Shown in pieces: positions 11,042-20,750 of a DNA stretch of 64,000 bases. The notes under the pieces are model-generated. The model had not been told where the DNA came from. It saw only the letters and a list, made by a program, of their open reading frames with translations, and did not search any database. The position numbers and the translations under genes are program-made. Origin of the DNA: Aselliscus stoliczkanus. Its lineage: Eukaryota > Chordata > Mammalia > Chiroptera > Hipposideridae. Positions within the stretch are counted from its first letter, which is position 1. Every line of letters begins with the position of its first letter. The stretch lies in assembly GCA_033961575.1 (NCBI GenBank), contig CM066736.1:84034852-84098851 (forward strand), in the 5' to 3' direction.

Positions 11042-13878
11042 AGTATCACTGGCCTTCATACGTGGGACCCGAACCGGGGCCGTTGGCTTCCTAAGCCAGC
11101 ACTTAACCACTGTACAACTCTGCGGGCCCAACATCTAAAGTTAATTTATTGAAAAAAAGTGGTTTTTTGTTCTCAGTCTAGAATTCAGGATTTGATAGTT
11201 ATCCACCTTTTTCCATGAAAAAATTTATAAAACCTGAATTTTAAAAATCTTGAGTTCTATTGATAGTTATCTTTATAGACTTAATGCTGCTTTTCATAAT
11301 TGCCAGAATTCTTTTAAGAAGAGATCTCAAGGCCATGGCTGTTTGTTCAGAATAGCCATATAGAAAAGCCCTTTTAAAAACAGTTTTGGAAGAAATAACA
11401 ATAAATTATATACTGAACTGTCAGAATATACTCTTCAGTACACGTTGACTGATCTTTGCTTTCTTTGGGATTTGCCGGTTTAATTTCAGGTTTGCATCGC
11501 CAGCTTCTGTATGTTACTTCCTTCGTTTTTATTGGATATTACTTTTTGAAACGTCAAGACTATATGTATGCTGTGAGAGACCATGATATGTTTGCATATA
11601 TAAAATCACATCCAGAGGATTTTCCTGAAAAAGGTATTTCAAGTTAATAGTAGAAAACCTCTTTCTTATTCTGTGTTATTTTCCCTCGTTCATCTTTTCC
11701 ATGCCTGTGGCTTCAGGTGCCTCTATTCTGTTGACCCCCACATCTTTGTCTGTAGACCAGAATTCTCTTGAATTCGTATATCCAGTTTCTGGCTGAGTAC
11801 CTCTGTGTCCATCAGACAGCACACAGAGCTCACGTTCCCTCTGCCTGCCCAGATCTCCCTGCATCAAGGGGTTGTGCTACTGTCCACCTGGGTGCTCCAT
11901 CCTGAAGCCTGCAAATCCATCTTTATCTTTTGCTTCCCATCAGTCATCATGCTTTACCTTTCTACTTCGTGTTTCTCAGCTCTGAGCTCTCCTCTCCCCC
12001 ACTGCTACTACCCTACTTCAGGCCCTGATAATCTTTCACCTGGACTCACTTGCCTCCAGCTCACCTCTGCCTTTGGTCTCACTGAAGTTCACGTTTCAGG
12101 CTGATTGCCTGGTAGAAGCACTTTGCCCAGACCTTTTACCACCACATGACATACACATAGGTCCCTCATTGGACTGTGGCTTCACCTTTGTTTCCCTAGC
12201 CTTCAGCACAGAGCCTACACATAGTAGGCACTTAGTAAATAATAGCTGACCTGAACCACACAGAACCCTGCCTCATCCCCCAGCGTTCATCTCCTACCTT
12301 GTGAAATCTGTGTCCTGCACCTGTCTTGCATCACATTGTACACATTGTACCTTGATTTTCCCCTTAGCATTTCCTCCCTGTCCGGCTAGCAAATTCCTGC
12401 TTAGGATTCTTCATCCCAGTGAAGATTTCACCCAGCTACAGACAGGAATTTCCTCAGCACATTACTCATCTCTGTTCAGCTATGAATATACTTATAATAT
12501 AACTCTTCTTGTTTTTATTTTACATGCTTACAATACAGATGTGCACATATATGAATGATGAATGAAGGAAAATTTTGAACTTGTAAATATATAGATTTTA
12601 AATAGATTTTCCTATTTATGTAAATGTGTAATATTAAGCATTTAAATTTCATTAGACTAAATTATGATCTGTAAGGTCCTATGTAGCTCTAAAATTTGGT
12701 TGCTCTAGTGTTCCCATAGCCTCCAGTCACATATGTAGTGTTTAGGGTGGATTAAAAAGGTGCAGAGGTATTTTTTTGCCAAGGAAGAGCTCAAAGACTA
12801 GTACAAAGCCGTGAATAGTGGTTGTATCAGGGATCGGGAATACTCAGCACTGCTGGATGTTAGAGCTGAAAGGAAGTCTGGAAATATTGATTCCTAAGAA
12901 TGAGACCCAGTGGCAGCACAGTCCTCAGTCCCAGACCTCTGGCCCTTTGCGTCAATATTTTCACTGGCTCCCTGTGTCAGCAGGAGCATGTATAGCCTCA
13001 CGGGCTCATTGTCTCAGCAGCAGATTACTGGCAGGTGTGCCAAGAGCCACATGCACTGACAACACGGACATGGAGAGATTGACCACTTCAGCCCCAGGCC
13101 CCTCCTAGCTGACCTGAACCTCTCCTTGTTTATTCCTTCCTTCACCCCTTCAGTTAGGATCCCCCTGGCAGCACTTTGCCCCTCCAGACAGCCATCTGGG
13201 TGTCACCATAGCTTCTTCCAAAGCTATTCTTCATTGAGTGAAGCAGAGTGTTTCAGTGATGGCCAAGCCATGATTGAGGACAAGAAAATGAGGAAATTCT
13301 TAGGTGGTTCTAGCTATAAAAATATTAAGTGTTACACACAAAGCTATCACTGAGTCATGAAGGCATTTCATTCTGTTAGAATTAGGAATTTAAAAAAAGA
13401 ATTTATCCTTTAGCATTTTTTCCTGAAAATCATTTAACATATAATCTTCTTTATCAACCTCTCATTTGAGCATCTAGAAGTCAATCTTTTAAATAGCATA
13501 CAATGAAGCAATGTTTTGGTTTATTTGCAAGTTCTGTAGAATGGGCACCAGACAATTTTATGCGTTTGTTTAAAAGCTTTCAATAGAGTCAATGTAACTG
13601 CAGCAGCTACATACAACGTCAGACAGGTAGTAGATTGGGGAAGAGGGGTTATCACTTCATGAAGGGTGTAAATGTCTATTACATTGTTCTGCACACCTGA
13701 AACTAATTAAAAAATAAATAAATTTTTAAAAAGCTTAAAAAATATATTAAGTGTTAGTTTTTCTTTAGGAAATATGATTTTGAAAATGTAATTTAAAAAT
13801 AAATCTTTCGTGATCTTTCCTTTTATAGATAAGAAAGTTTATGGTGAAATTCTTGAAGAATTCCATCCAGTGCGTTGA
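5953..13878 (+). CDS. NDUFC2: NDUFC2 gene, coding span (3 exons): complex I subunit C2 (B14.5b)
   Basis: Join 5953-6121, 11490-11633, 13829-13878. The product is an accessory subunit of mitochondrial NADH:ubiquinone oxidoreductase, sited in the membrane arm in the inner membrane. Recognised from the conserved run [20 protein letters not shown], the RRRP motif, and the C-terminal [11 protein letters not shown] and [11 protein letters not shown] segments. Two hydrophobic stretches (about residues 30-47 and 61-75) fit the two membrane helices. Two ATGs lie in tandem (5953, 5956). The second gives 119 residues, the human length as I recall it, with the exon junction at G56 as in human; the first adds one Met. 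Both introns are GT-AG and in phase 1. The frame is intact, so the gene is probably functional. It lies in a CpG-rich promoter and is followed by THRSP on the opposite strand. Confidence 0.97.
6467..6577 (+). mobile_element. tRNA-derived SINE, head-only type
   Basis: GGCCGGCCGAGTGGCGCGGT head, B-box-like GGTTCAGGTCCC, then GACACTGCCCT directly followed by an A-rich tail. Confidence 0.9.
6765..6910 (+). repeat. MER5/MER20-like hAT relic
   Basis: GGGATCTTGTTGAAAATGCA, then CTGATTCATTAGGTCTGGGG, resemble the core of MER5/MER20 elements. Confidence 0.5.
7605..7792 (+). repeat. MIR element
   Basis: Contains CACCTTGGGCAAGTTACTTG, a AAAATGAGAATAATTGATC stretch and GCCTGGCACACAAAAGG, in MIR order. 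Confidence 0.65.
8129..8330 (+). repeat. MIR element
   Basis: AGCAGTTAAGAGCACATGCT, GTTATCTCTGTGAGC and GAGATGATGTATATAAAGCA follow the MIR consensus order. Confidence 0.75.
9741..9831 (+). mobile_element. Short SINE fragment with target duplication
   Basis: GAGCTGAGCTGCCGCTGAGC body piece and poly(A), flanked by imperfect 17-bp copies starting AAAAGTAGTT at about 9724 and 9832. Confidence 0.65.
11006..11129 (-). mobile_element. tRNA-derived SINE, head-only type
   Basis: Long poly(T), GAGGGCAGTATCACTGGCC and head complement ending CTGCGGGCCC. Confidence 0.85.
11490..11633 (+). CDS. NDUFC2: NDUFC2 coding exon 2
   Basis: Preceded by a pyrimidine-rich TTTAATTTCAG acceptor and followed by GTATTTC. 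It encodes [19 protein letters not shown] (second membrane segment) and then the charged [19 protein letters not shown] region, which closely matches mammalian NDUFC2. It starts by completing the split Gly codon and ends one base into an Asp codon. Confidence 0.96.
12150..12255 (+). repeat. L2-like 3' end
   Basis: TGGACTGTGGCTTCACC...CACAGAGCCTACACATAGTA then GGCACTTAGTAAATAAT is the typical L2 3' end pattern. Confidence 0.5.
13620..13745 (+). repeat. L1 3' end
   Basis: AGGGTGTAAATGTCTATTAC, then CACCTGAAACTAATTAAAA and an A-rich tail, as in other L1 3' ends in this window (31910, 43780). Confidence 0.7.
13829..13878 (+). CDS. NDUFC2: NDUFC2 coding exon 3 (last)
   Basis: Follows the acceptor TTTTATAG. 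It completes the split Asp codon and encodes [15 protein letters not shown] followed by TGA at 13876-13878. The FHP(V/I)R end is the normal C terminus of the family. Confidence 0.96.
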
Positions 13879-13990
13879 TGTCTCCATAATGCTTGCTCCG
13901 GTTTTACTGATACCGGTTATTTCTGAATTTTATGGAACACATTTTCATGATATCTGAAGTTTATGTTAATCTGTATGTTAACACCTTGTG

Positions 13991-13996
13991 ATTAAA
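13991..13996 (+). terminator. NDUFC2 polyadenylation signal (ATTAAA)
   Basis: ATTAAA variant signal 113 bases after the NDUFC2 stop codon, in a short T-rich 3' UTR. The cleavage site is not defined by sequence alone. Confidence 0.55.
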
Positions 13997-14124
13997 ATGG
14001 TTACCAGGAGCACTCTGACTCTTTTTTGTCATAAGAAAAATAGTTCATCAGAGAATAGTCAGTTTCCATTCACCCAGTTTTAAGAAGACATCTGACAGAT
14101 TTTATTTATTTATTTATTTTTATT

Positions 14125-14425
14125 TAGCTGAGCCTTCCTGTCACCTGGATGGCTCAGCTGGTGAGAGCACGTGCTTCTAACCACAAGGTTGCCAGTTAGA
14201 CTCCCACATGGAATGGTGGCTACGCCCACTCGCAGCTAAGATTGAACACGGCACCTTGAGCTGAGCTGCCGATGGGCAGCCGGATGGCGACTGGACTTGG
14301 AGCTGAGTTAGTGGCGCCCTCCACAACTAAGACTGAAGGACAACAACTTGACAGTTCCCCTTCCCCAATTCCCCAATACGGTTCCCCTTTCTCAATTCCC
14401 TAATAAAAATCTTTTAAATAAAATA
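14125..14425 (+). mobile_element. SINE of a related second family
   Basis: GGATGGCTCAGCTGGTGAGA head, GATTGAACACGGCACCTTGA body, and the shared CCCCAATTCCCCAATACGG and AATAAAAATC tail. Confidence 0.75.
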
Positions 14426-14439
14426 TAACAAAATTTTTA

Positions 14440-14655
14440 GTTTGGAGTCAGTAGACTGTGGCCTGTGAGCCAGATCTGGTCCACTGCCAGTACAGTTTTG
14501 TTGGAACAGCCATACTCACTTGTTTCCATGTTGTTTATGCCTGCTTCCATGCTACTGCAGCAGAGTTGTGTAGTTGTGACAGAGAACTGGCCGGCAAAGC
14601 CTAAAATATTTAATATATGGCCATTTACAGAAAAGGCCCATTTGCTCCAGTTCTA
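14440..14655 (+). repeat. Ancient interspersed repeat (hAT-like relic)
   Basis: GACTGTGGCCTGTGAGCCAG, TTTTGTTGGAACAGCCATAC and AAAGCCTAAAATATTTAATA match a common mammal-wide repeat seen in human; I cannot name the family safely. Confidence 0.5.
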
Positions 14656-14864
14656 GTGCAAAGCAAAACAAAGCAAGCCTGATTTTGGAGAGTTTTGTGA
14701 GTGATGTAGAATAATTTTGACTAGATCATATAGATAGTGGGAAGTCACTAAAGGGCTTTAAATGGAAATAACTCTTTATACATTGTTTCAAATTAGGTGG
14801 CAGTATGACTATAAGCAGATGGGCAAAATCAGATGAGTTCCATCTGTGTTCTCAAGTCCCACTT

Positions 14865-14975
14865 TTTTTTTTTTTTTTTTTTGAGGGCAGTGTCACTGGC
14901 CCTCATATGTGGGACCCGAACCGGGGCCGCTGGCCTCCCAAGCCAGCGCCCAACCACCGCGCCACCCGGCCCGCC
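14865..14975 (-). mobile_element. tRNA-derived SINE, head-only type
   Basis: Poly(T) and complement of the tRNA-like head. Duplication CTCAAGTCCCACTT at 14851-14864 and 14976-14989. Confidence 0.92.
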
Positions 14976-15219
14976 CTCAAGTCCCACTTGTTAAACATGA
15001 AATCATGTCTGAGAAAGTATTTTAGAAGTTAAAGATATGTACAAGTTCAGTGTACTTTTTATGGCTACTGCACTAAATAGGTTTATAGTTCACCTGTGCT
15101 CGGCACGTACAAGAGTGTGAACTACTCATACCAAGGGACTGTGCTACTTAGTTCTGGAGGGTAAAAAGCAAGGGCTAGAACAAACACAAGATGAGGATGT
15201 GGGAAAAATAATGAAAGCA

Positions 15220-15400
15220 CTCACATGCCAGGTGCTTTTGATTCATCTTGTTTAATTTCTATAACAACCTTGTGAGGTAGGTAACACGATCCCCATTTTA
15301 TAGATGAGGACGTTTAGGTTGCAGTGGGTTAAATAACTTGCCCAAGGTCACATAGTGAATGACTGCCAGGGGGAGAGAGGTGAACTTTGGTTGGGTAGAT
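15220..15400 (-). repeat. MIR element
   Basis: CCCCATTTTATAGATGAGGA then ACTTGCCCAAGGTCACATAG is the reverse-strand MIR core. Confidence 0.65.
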
Positions 15401-15984
15401 GCTAAAACCTATCTCGTTCTACCATACCACACTAGCCAGGTAACATCTAGCCCCTTGTGAACCACTGACCACCACCCTAAGCTGGTAAGAGAAATGAGGG
15501 GGAGTTCTGAATAGCAACAGGCATCCTGAAGGCGACCCGTGATGAGTCCACAAATTGCTCATAGGGAGGTAGGGAAGCACCCCAGAGAATCTGCACCTCA
15601 CTCCCAGTTGCAGGTCCAGGCCTTTCTGGTCTCATCAGGGCTAGCAAACTGCTCTATGTCCACATCACAGAGTCTACTATCATACAAAGGAACCTATGGA
15701 GTGCAGAAGTGTTAAAAAACCAAGTCAGTATAAATCCACACCACTAAGGTACTGTCACATGCCTACTGACAGGAAAAATAGTGAAAAGGTGAGAAGGCTC
15801 AATGGTATTGCTGTAGGAGAACTCTGGCAGTGTCGGCATTGTACATAAGAATCAGGTTATTAGAGCTGCAATAACTTCTAGTTTCACCTTTGTATTTTGC
15901 TAATGGAAACTGCAATGCAGCCAGGTGGGTAAGTGTTCCAATGTCATGCAGAGGTCAGTGGCAGAGCCAGGACAAGAGCCCATG

Positions 15985-17365
15985 TTTGTTTATTTGTTTC
16001 AACTTTATTAAGATATAATTGACAAAATTGTAAGATATTTAAAGTGCACATTGTTATGATTTGATATATGCATACATTATGAAAGGATTCCTCCCATCTA
16101 GTTAATTAACACATCTATCACTATATATATTTGTTTGTTTGTTTGTTTGTTAAGAACATTTAATTTCTACTTCCTTAGCAAATTTCAATTGTATAATACA
16201 GTGTTATCAACGATAGTGACCGTGTTATGCATTAGATCCTCATACCTTATTCATCTCATAGCTAAAAGTTTGTACCCTACCAACCTCTCCCTATTTCTCC
16301 CTGTCTCCAACCCCTGGCAACTGCTATTCTACTCTCTATTTCTATGTGTTTGAATTCTTTTTTTTTTAGAGCCCACATATAGATCATACAATGCACTATT
16401 TGTCTTTCTCTGTCTAACTTATTTCACTTAGCATAACGCCCTCAAGTTCCATTCATGTTGTCAAAAACAGTAGGATGTCCTTTTTCATGGCTGAATAATA
16501 TTCGTATATACATACACACAAGTAAATGTACACACATACAAGCTTATGTTTATGTGTGTGTGTATATATATATCACATCTCCATTCATCCATTGACAGAC
16601 GCTTAGGTTGTTTTCATATCTTGGCTATTGTGAATAATGCTGCAGTGAAGATGAGAGTTCAGATAGCTCTTCAATATCCTGTTTTCATTTCCTTTGAATA
16701 TATACTCAAAAGTGTAATTGCTAGATCATATGTTAGTTGTATTTTTTTTAAAAGATTTTATTGGGGAATTGGGGGAGGGGAACAGCGTTGGGGAATCAGG
16801 GAAGGGGAACAGACAAGTTGCTGTCCTTTTGTTCTTCAGTCTAGTTGTGGAGGACGTTGCTTCACTGATCTGTGTTGGTATCATCATTGTGCTCTTCCCG
16901 GGTGAGGCAGATCGCTCACCGGCCATTGGACATCCACTCGCAGCGGCTCTTGACAGCTCACACTGGCTGTCAGCCACTCACTGTAGCCTATGGCAGCCCA
17001 TTGCAGCAGAGGCTGCAGCCTACACAGTCGCCTGCCGTCTTAGCTATACAGGCAACCAGGTGGAGCTGTTGTTCATCATCTTAGCTACAGAGGGCAGTGT
17101 CACTGGCCCTCATATGTGGGATCCGAACTGGGGCCGCTGGTGTCCCAAGCCAGCTCTTAACCAACGCGCCACTTGGCCGACCCTGTTAGTTGAATTTTTA
17201 ATTTATTTAGGAACTCAGCTCCATACTTTGTTTCATAGTGGCTGCACCAATCTGCATTCCCACCAGTGGTACACAGGGTTCCTTTTTCTCCACATCCTCA
17301 CCAATTCTTGTTATCTCTTGTCTTTTATGATAGCCATTCTAACAAGTGTGAGGTGACATGACATC
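15985..17365 (-). repeat. L1 3' region, split by a SINE
   Basis: TTTATTAAGATATAATTGAC, CTTGGCTATTGTGAATAATG and GGCTGCACCAATCTGCATTC are antisense L1 3' landmarks. A SINE at 16740-17183 interrupts it. Confidence 0.75.
16740..17183 (-). mobile_element. tRNA-derived SINE, full length, inside L1
   Basis: Antisense copy from AAAAGATTTTATTGGGGAAT to CACTTGGCCGACCC. Duplication TGTTAGTTG at 16731-16739 and 17184-17192. Confidence 0.92.
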
Positions 17366-17369
17366 TCAT

Positions 17370-17830
17370 TGTGATTTTTTTAAAATTATAGTTGACATTC
17401 AATATTATTTTATATTAGTTTCAGGTGTACCATGTAGTGGTTAGACATTTATATAATTTATGAAGCAATCCCCCTGATAAATCTAGTATCCACCTGGCAC
17501 TACATATAGTTATTACCATATTATTGACTATATTCCTTAAGCTGCACTTAACATCCTTGTGACTATTTTGTAACTATCAATTTGTACTTCTTAATCCCTT
17601 TACCTTTTTAACCCAGCCCCCTAGCCCCCCTCTCATTTGGTAACCATCAGTTTGTTCTCTGTATCTATGAATCTGTTTCTATTTGGTTTATTTTGTTCTT
17701 TAGATTTCCACATACAAATGAGATTATCTGGTATTTGTCTTTGTCTATCTGACTGATTTCATAGCATAATATCCTCTAGGTCCATTTATGTTGTCGCAAA
17801 TGATAAGATTTCTATTTTTTTTTAATCAAG
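17370..17830 (-). repeat. L1 3' fragment
   Basis: ATAGTTGACATTCAATATTA, TTAGTTTCAGGTGTACCATG and a later TGAGATTATCTGGTATTTGT are antisense L1 3' landmarks. Confidence 0.7.
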
Positions 17831-18589
17831 AGCCCATGTTTTTTAACTTCTGCTATACCACCCAGCCGCCACAAAAATCAATTAGGTTACCGCAGCTCTT
17901 GTCTTCAAAGCAGTTTGGTTGGTCAAGGACTGGGTGTTCTATCCACTCTGCCATCCCCAATTCCCACCACCAGCCCAGGCTGCAGAATTCTAAGGCACTA
18001 AGGAAATTCACTGATGTAGAGGAAAAGAATTAGATGCGAGTTAGGCGAGGGTTCATTCACATCTCAGCTCTGCCATTTCCTGAGTAACCTTGGACTCATT
18101 TTACTTCTCAGGCCTCCAGTTATTTTCATCTGTCAAAGGGGATGATAATTCTATTAGATCATTGATATGTGGGAGGTTTTAAACAATAAGACTATTCAAT
18201 TACCAGTTATTCTTTTTACTACTACTGTTATTGGTCAGTGAAGAAACTGAAACCCAGGGAAATGAGGTGGCTAAACCAAGGCCTCACAGCTCATTAGTGG
18301 TAGAACCAGAGCTTAACCCCAAAGCTGTTGACCCAGCCTGGTTATATTCAAGAACCTCTGAAAGGCTACCCAGGGAGCCTTGAGGGGAGAGTAAAGCAGG
18401 GTTGAAATGGACAGTTTGGGCTTGGGTTTGAGGGGAAGGAAAAATGGCTGAGGTAATACCTGAGCAGAACTCTCCCTAGGCTGTGTGTTCAGGTCCCTGT
18501 TTATAGCCCGTCTTTACAGGGTGGACTTCAGGCACATTATGAAAATAACACATATGGTCAAGATTGGGGGTGATGGAAAGAACACTCAG

Positions 18590-18720
18590 CTCAAAGTTGG
18601 GGCCAGTCTGGCTTTTGTCCCCTTACTCTGATTTTCAGTGAGTCACTTCACCTCTGGCTTTAATTTCTTGACTAGTAAAATGGGGATAAAAATCCTGCCC
18701 CACATGTCTACATTAGTGGT
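18590..18720 (+). repeat. MIR element
   Basis: GAGTCACTTCACCTCTGGCT followed by AAAATGGGGATAAAAATCC fits the MIR core. Confidence 0.55.
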
Positions 18721-19540
18721 TTTGAGAGTGCCATGGACCTGAGCATGGTTTATTATTGAAGAAGCCAGTTTTGGGGAGCAGGGCTGGCATGTGGCACAGG
18801 ATCAAAACTGGCAGGTGGTACAGCCAAATTTCTCCTACTCTGTCCAGGGAAGACCTCACAGGATTGTCCTAGGTCCTCTTCCCATCACCTACCCGGTGCC
18901 ACCGCCAGATTTTCTAGCTTGCTGACCATCCATACAAATCTAGCCCTTCTGTGTATAGACATATGTGCTCAGACTCCTCAACATGTACATGTCCTCACAA
19001 CAGGGCTTCCCAACAGGCATGCTCCACACTAGTGTGCCTGGAACAGATTAGAATGCCAGCAGCAGTCCTTAAGCTTTCTATTTGGCTGGCTGCAACCTGG
19101 ACTGGCCAGAGTCCCCCTGCCAGCAGCCGGGACACTGTGAGCAGTCTCACCTATGTACTCCCATGTGCCGTATAATATAATTTTTCATGTTCCATGACTT
19201 GCAAAAATGTTGGGAAGCACTTATATACACACACATACACACACAAAATTCACAATTTGCCTGAGTAAATACCCATACTTACTAGCAAGTGAACATGTGC
19301 ATAAACACATATAGGTGCACATAAGTTATACACCCACCGGCCACTTTTCCTTCTGTCTCCATAACAGTTCATAACCATTACTCACCACTTCTAGGTCAGA
19401 AGGAGAGTAACGCAGGCCTGGCCTTGGGCCCTCCCAGGTTGTGGTTCCAGTACCCTGAAGTGAGGGTGGTTCCACGCTCCCCCTTCCTCCCCTGGAATGT
19501 CCCCCTGTGGACTCTAACACCCATTAGCACGGTTACCATT

Positions 19541-19546
19541 ACCTTC
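19541..19546 (-). other. Possible splice donor in the THRSP 3' UTR
   Basis: On the minus strand AAG/GTAATG occurs about 18 bases after the stop codon. THRSP genes usually have an intron in the 3' UTR just after the coding exon, so this is a plausible donor. The second, non-coding exon could not be located. Confidence 0.4.
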
Positions 19547-19561
19547 CCTAGAGTCCGAGGC

Positions 19562-19993
19562 CTACATGGCCTGTTCCATCATCTCCTGGTATATCTTCGT
19601 CACTTCCTCGGCTTTCAAGGTAAGCTGTGTGAGGATGCGATGAAGGCTGGAGAAGTGCAGGTGGAACTGGGCTTCTATATCCAGCTGCCTCAAGACCTCC
19701 CCGTCAGCTTCCTCCATCTCTGCAGCTTCAGTCTCAGCCTCACTGGAGTCACCACCTGGCATCTTGACCTGCCACTCCTCCCGGGGCAGCAGCCCATGGT
19801 CCACATCCACGCAGATGGCCTTGAGCATGGTGAAGCATTTGTAGAGATCCGGACCCCCAGCCCAGCGCCCATGCACATCTTGCAGAAGGCTGGGGAACAT
19901 CACCACCTGCTCCATTTTGTGCACCACTGCTGAGTACCGGTCCATGATGGCCAGCAGGCAGTTCTTGGGGTAGCTCTTGGTTAACACCTGCAT
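19562..19993 (-). CDS. THRSP: THRSP (Spot 14), thyroid hormone-inducible hepatic protein
   Basis: Single coding exon of 143 residues. Start at 19993 (reverse strand), because the protein begins MQVLTKSYPKNCLL as in mammalian THRSP; ATG has A at -3. The open frame runs 32 codons further upstream, but that part has no family match and lies across the promoter. Conserved blocks are MEQVVMFPSLLQDV near residue 27, LYKCFTMLKAICVDVDHGLL near 51, and QFHLHFSSLHRIL near 109. An acidic stretch lies around residues 83-99 and a heptad-like C-terminal helix follows. The family (THRSP, MID1IP1) consists of small acidic proteins that promote lipogenic gene expression and acetyl-CoA carboxylase activity in liver, fat and mammary gland. 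Human THRSP has 146 residues; the three-residue difference lies in the variable regions. The frame is intact. The gene lies antisense between NDUFC2 and KCTD14, as in human. Confidence 0.96.
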   Translation of the reverse strand: MQVLTKSYPKNCLLAIMDRYSAVVHKMEQVVMFPSLLQDVHGRWAGGPDLYKCFTMLKAICVDVDHGLLPREEWQVKMPGGDSSEAETEAAEMEEADGEVLRQLDIEAQFHLHFSSLHRILTQLTLKAEEVTKIYQEMMEQAM

Positions 19994-20024
19994 TGTTGCT
20001 TCCTCTCCCACCCTGAGTCGGGCA

Positions 20025-20135
20025 GACTGCCCCAGCACTATTTCTAGGCTGTTATTTTTACGTCTGGATGTGGTTTGACAGGATGCCAAAGCCTAGCTGA
20101 TGGGTTAACACAGCCCTGTTTTAAGCCAATCCCAG
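20025..20135 (-). promoter_or_regulatory. THRSP core promoter (TATA-like and inverted CCAAT)
   Basis: On the minus strand TAAAAATA (20053-20060) lies about 60 bases before the ATG, giving an expected start near 20025-20030 and a short leader. ATTGG, an inverted CCAAT box (20126-20130), lies about 100 bases before that start. In the rat S14 gene an NF-Y-binding inverted CCAAT box sits at a similar distance and works with SREBP. I did not find a convincing SRE by eye. Confidence 0.5.
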
Positions 20136-20539
20136 GGCTTGGGCCACTACGTCTGTATCAGGGGACCCATCTGCCCTAGGACAGACCTGCCAGCCTTCTG
20201 CCTATCATTTCAGCACTCTGTAACTGCCTCAGCAAAAGCCTAGGTCCTCCTCCATTAGCTGGCAGTGCCAATAACAGAGAAACTTTTCCCTTTGGCAACT
20301 GGTGCACTTGACCCCAGGGCAATAATTAACTTTTTCAGGTCACCTGAAGCCAAGATGCCTCTTGCTTCCTGCTTAGAATAGCCTCCCAAAGTGCAGCTCA
20401 CTTCAACGTGGGTCCCTTAGCTGAGACATGAATGAGGATGGTCATTAAATGAAACCACTTAGTGGGGGGTGAAGAGCACTGAAGTTGGAGCCCAAAGCCC
20501 AGTCCTGCAGTTTCCTAGCTATGTGTTTTGGTTGTTTGC

Positions 20540-20750
20540 TGGCTAACATTTATTCAGCACTTCCTTTGCATCAATTTCTGCACTAAGCTCTTTCACAAGT
20601 TGTCTTGTTTAATCTTCTCCACAGCCCTGCAATGAATATTTTAATCTTCCTGTTTTATCAATGAGAAAACTGAGGTGCAGGAAGCTAAAGTAACTTGCCC
20701 ATGGTCCCATTGGAGCTGGAATTCCAGCCTAGGACCACCTCTCTCCCACC
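20540..20750 (-). repeat. MIR element
   Basis: TTATCAATGAGAAAACTGAG and AGTAACTTGCCCATGGTCCC are reverse-strand MIR core sequences. Confidence 0.6.

Larger units (their letters stand above)
6122..11489 (+). other. NDUFC2 intron 1
   Basis: GT-AG intron of about 5.4 kb. It starts in the CpG island and holds a head-only SINE (about 6467-6577), a MER5/MER20-like relic (about 6765-6910), MIR copies (about 7605-7790 and 8129-8330), a SINE fragment (9741-9831) and a head-only antisense SINE (11006-11129). The rest looks like unique AT-rich sequence; I see no gene in it. Confidence 0.85.
11634..13828 (+). other. NDUFC2 intron 2
   Basis: GT-AG intron of about 2.2 kb. It includes an L2-like stretch around 12150-12250 and a truncated L1 3' end (about 13620-13745). 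No coding signal is seen in the remainder. Confidence 0.85.
13997..19540. other. Interval between NDUFC2 and THRSP
   Basis: No independent gene recognised. It holds SINEs, L1 pieces, MIR copies and, presumably, the unplaced non-coding second exon of THRSP. Confidence 0.65.

Noticed and set aside
16718..17356. 212-codon open frame, and similar ones at 33406, 37473 and 42506
   Set aside because: They are readings of the SINE body, which has few stops in some frames. They recur wherever the SINE occurs.
19424..19933. 169-codon plus-strand open frame
   Set aside because: It is the antisense shadow of the THRSP coding exon.
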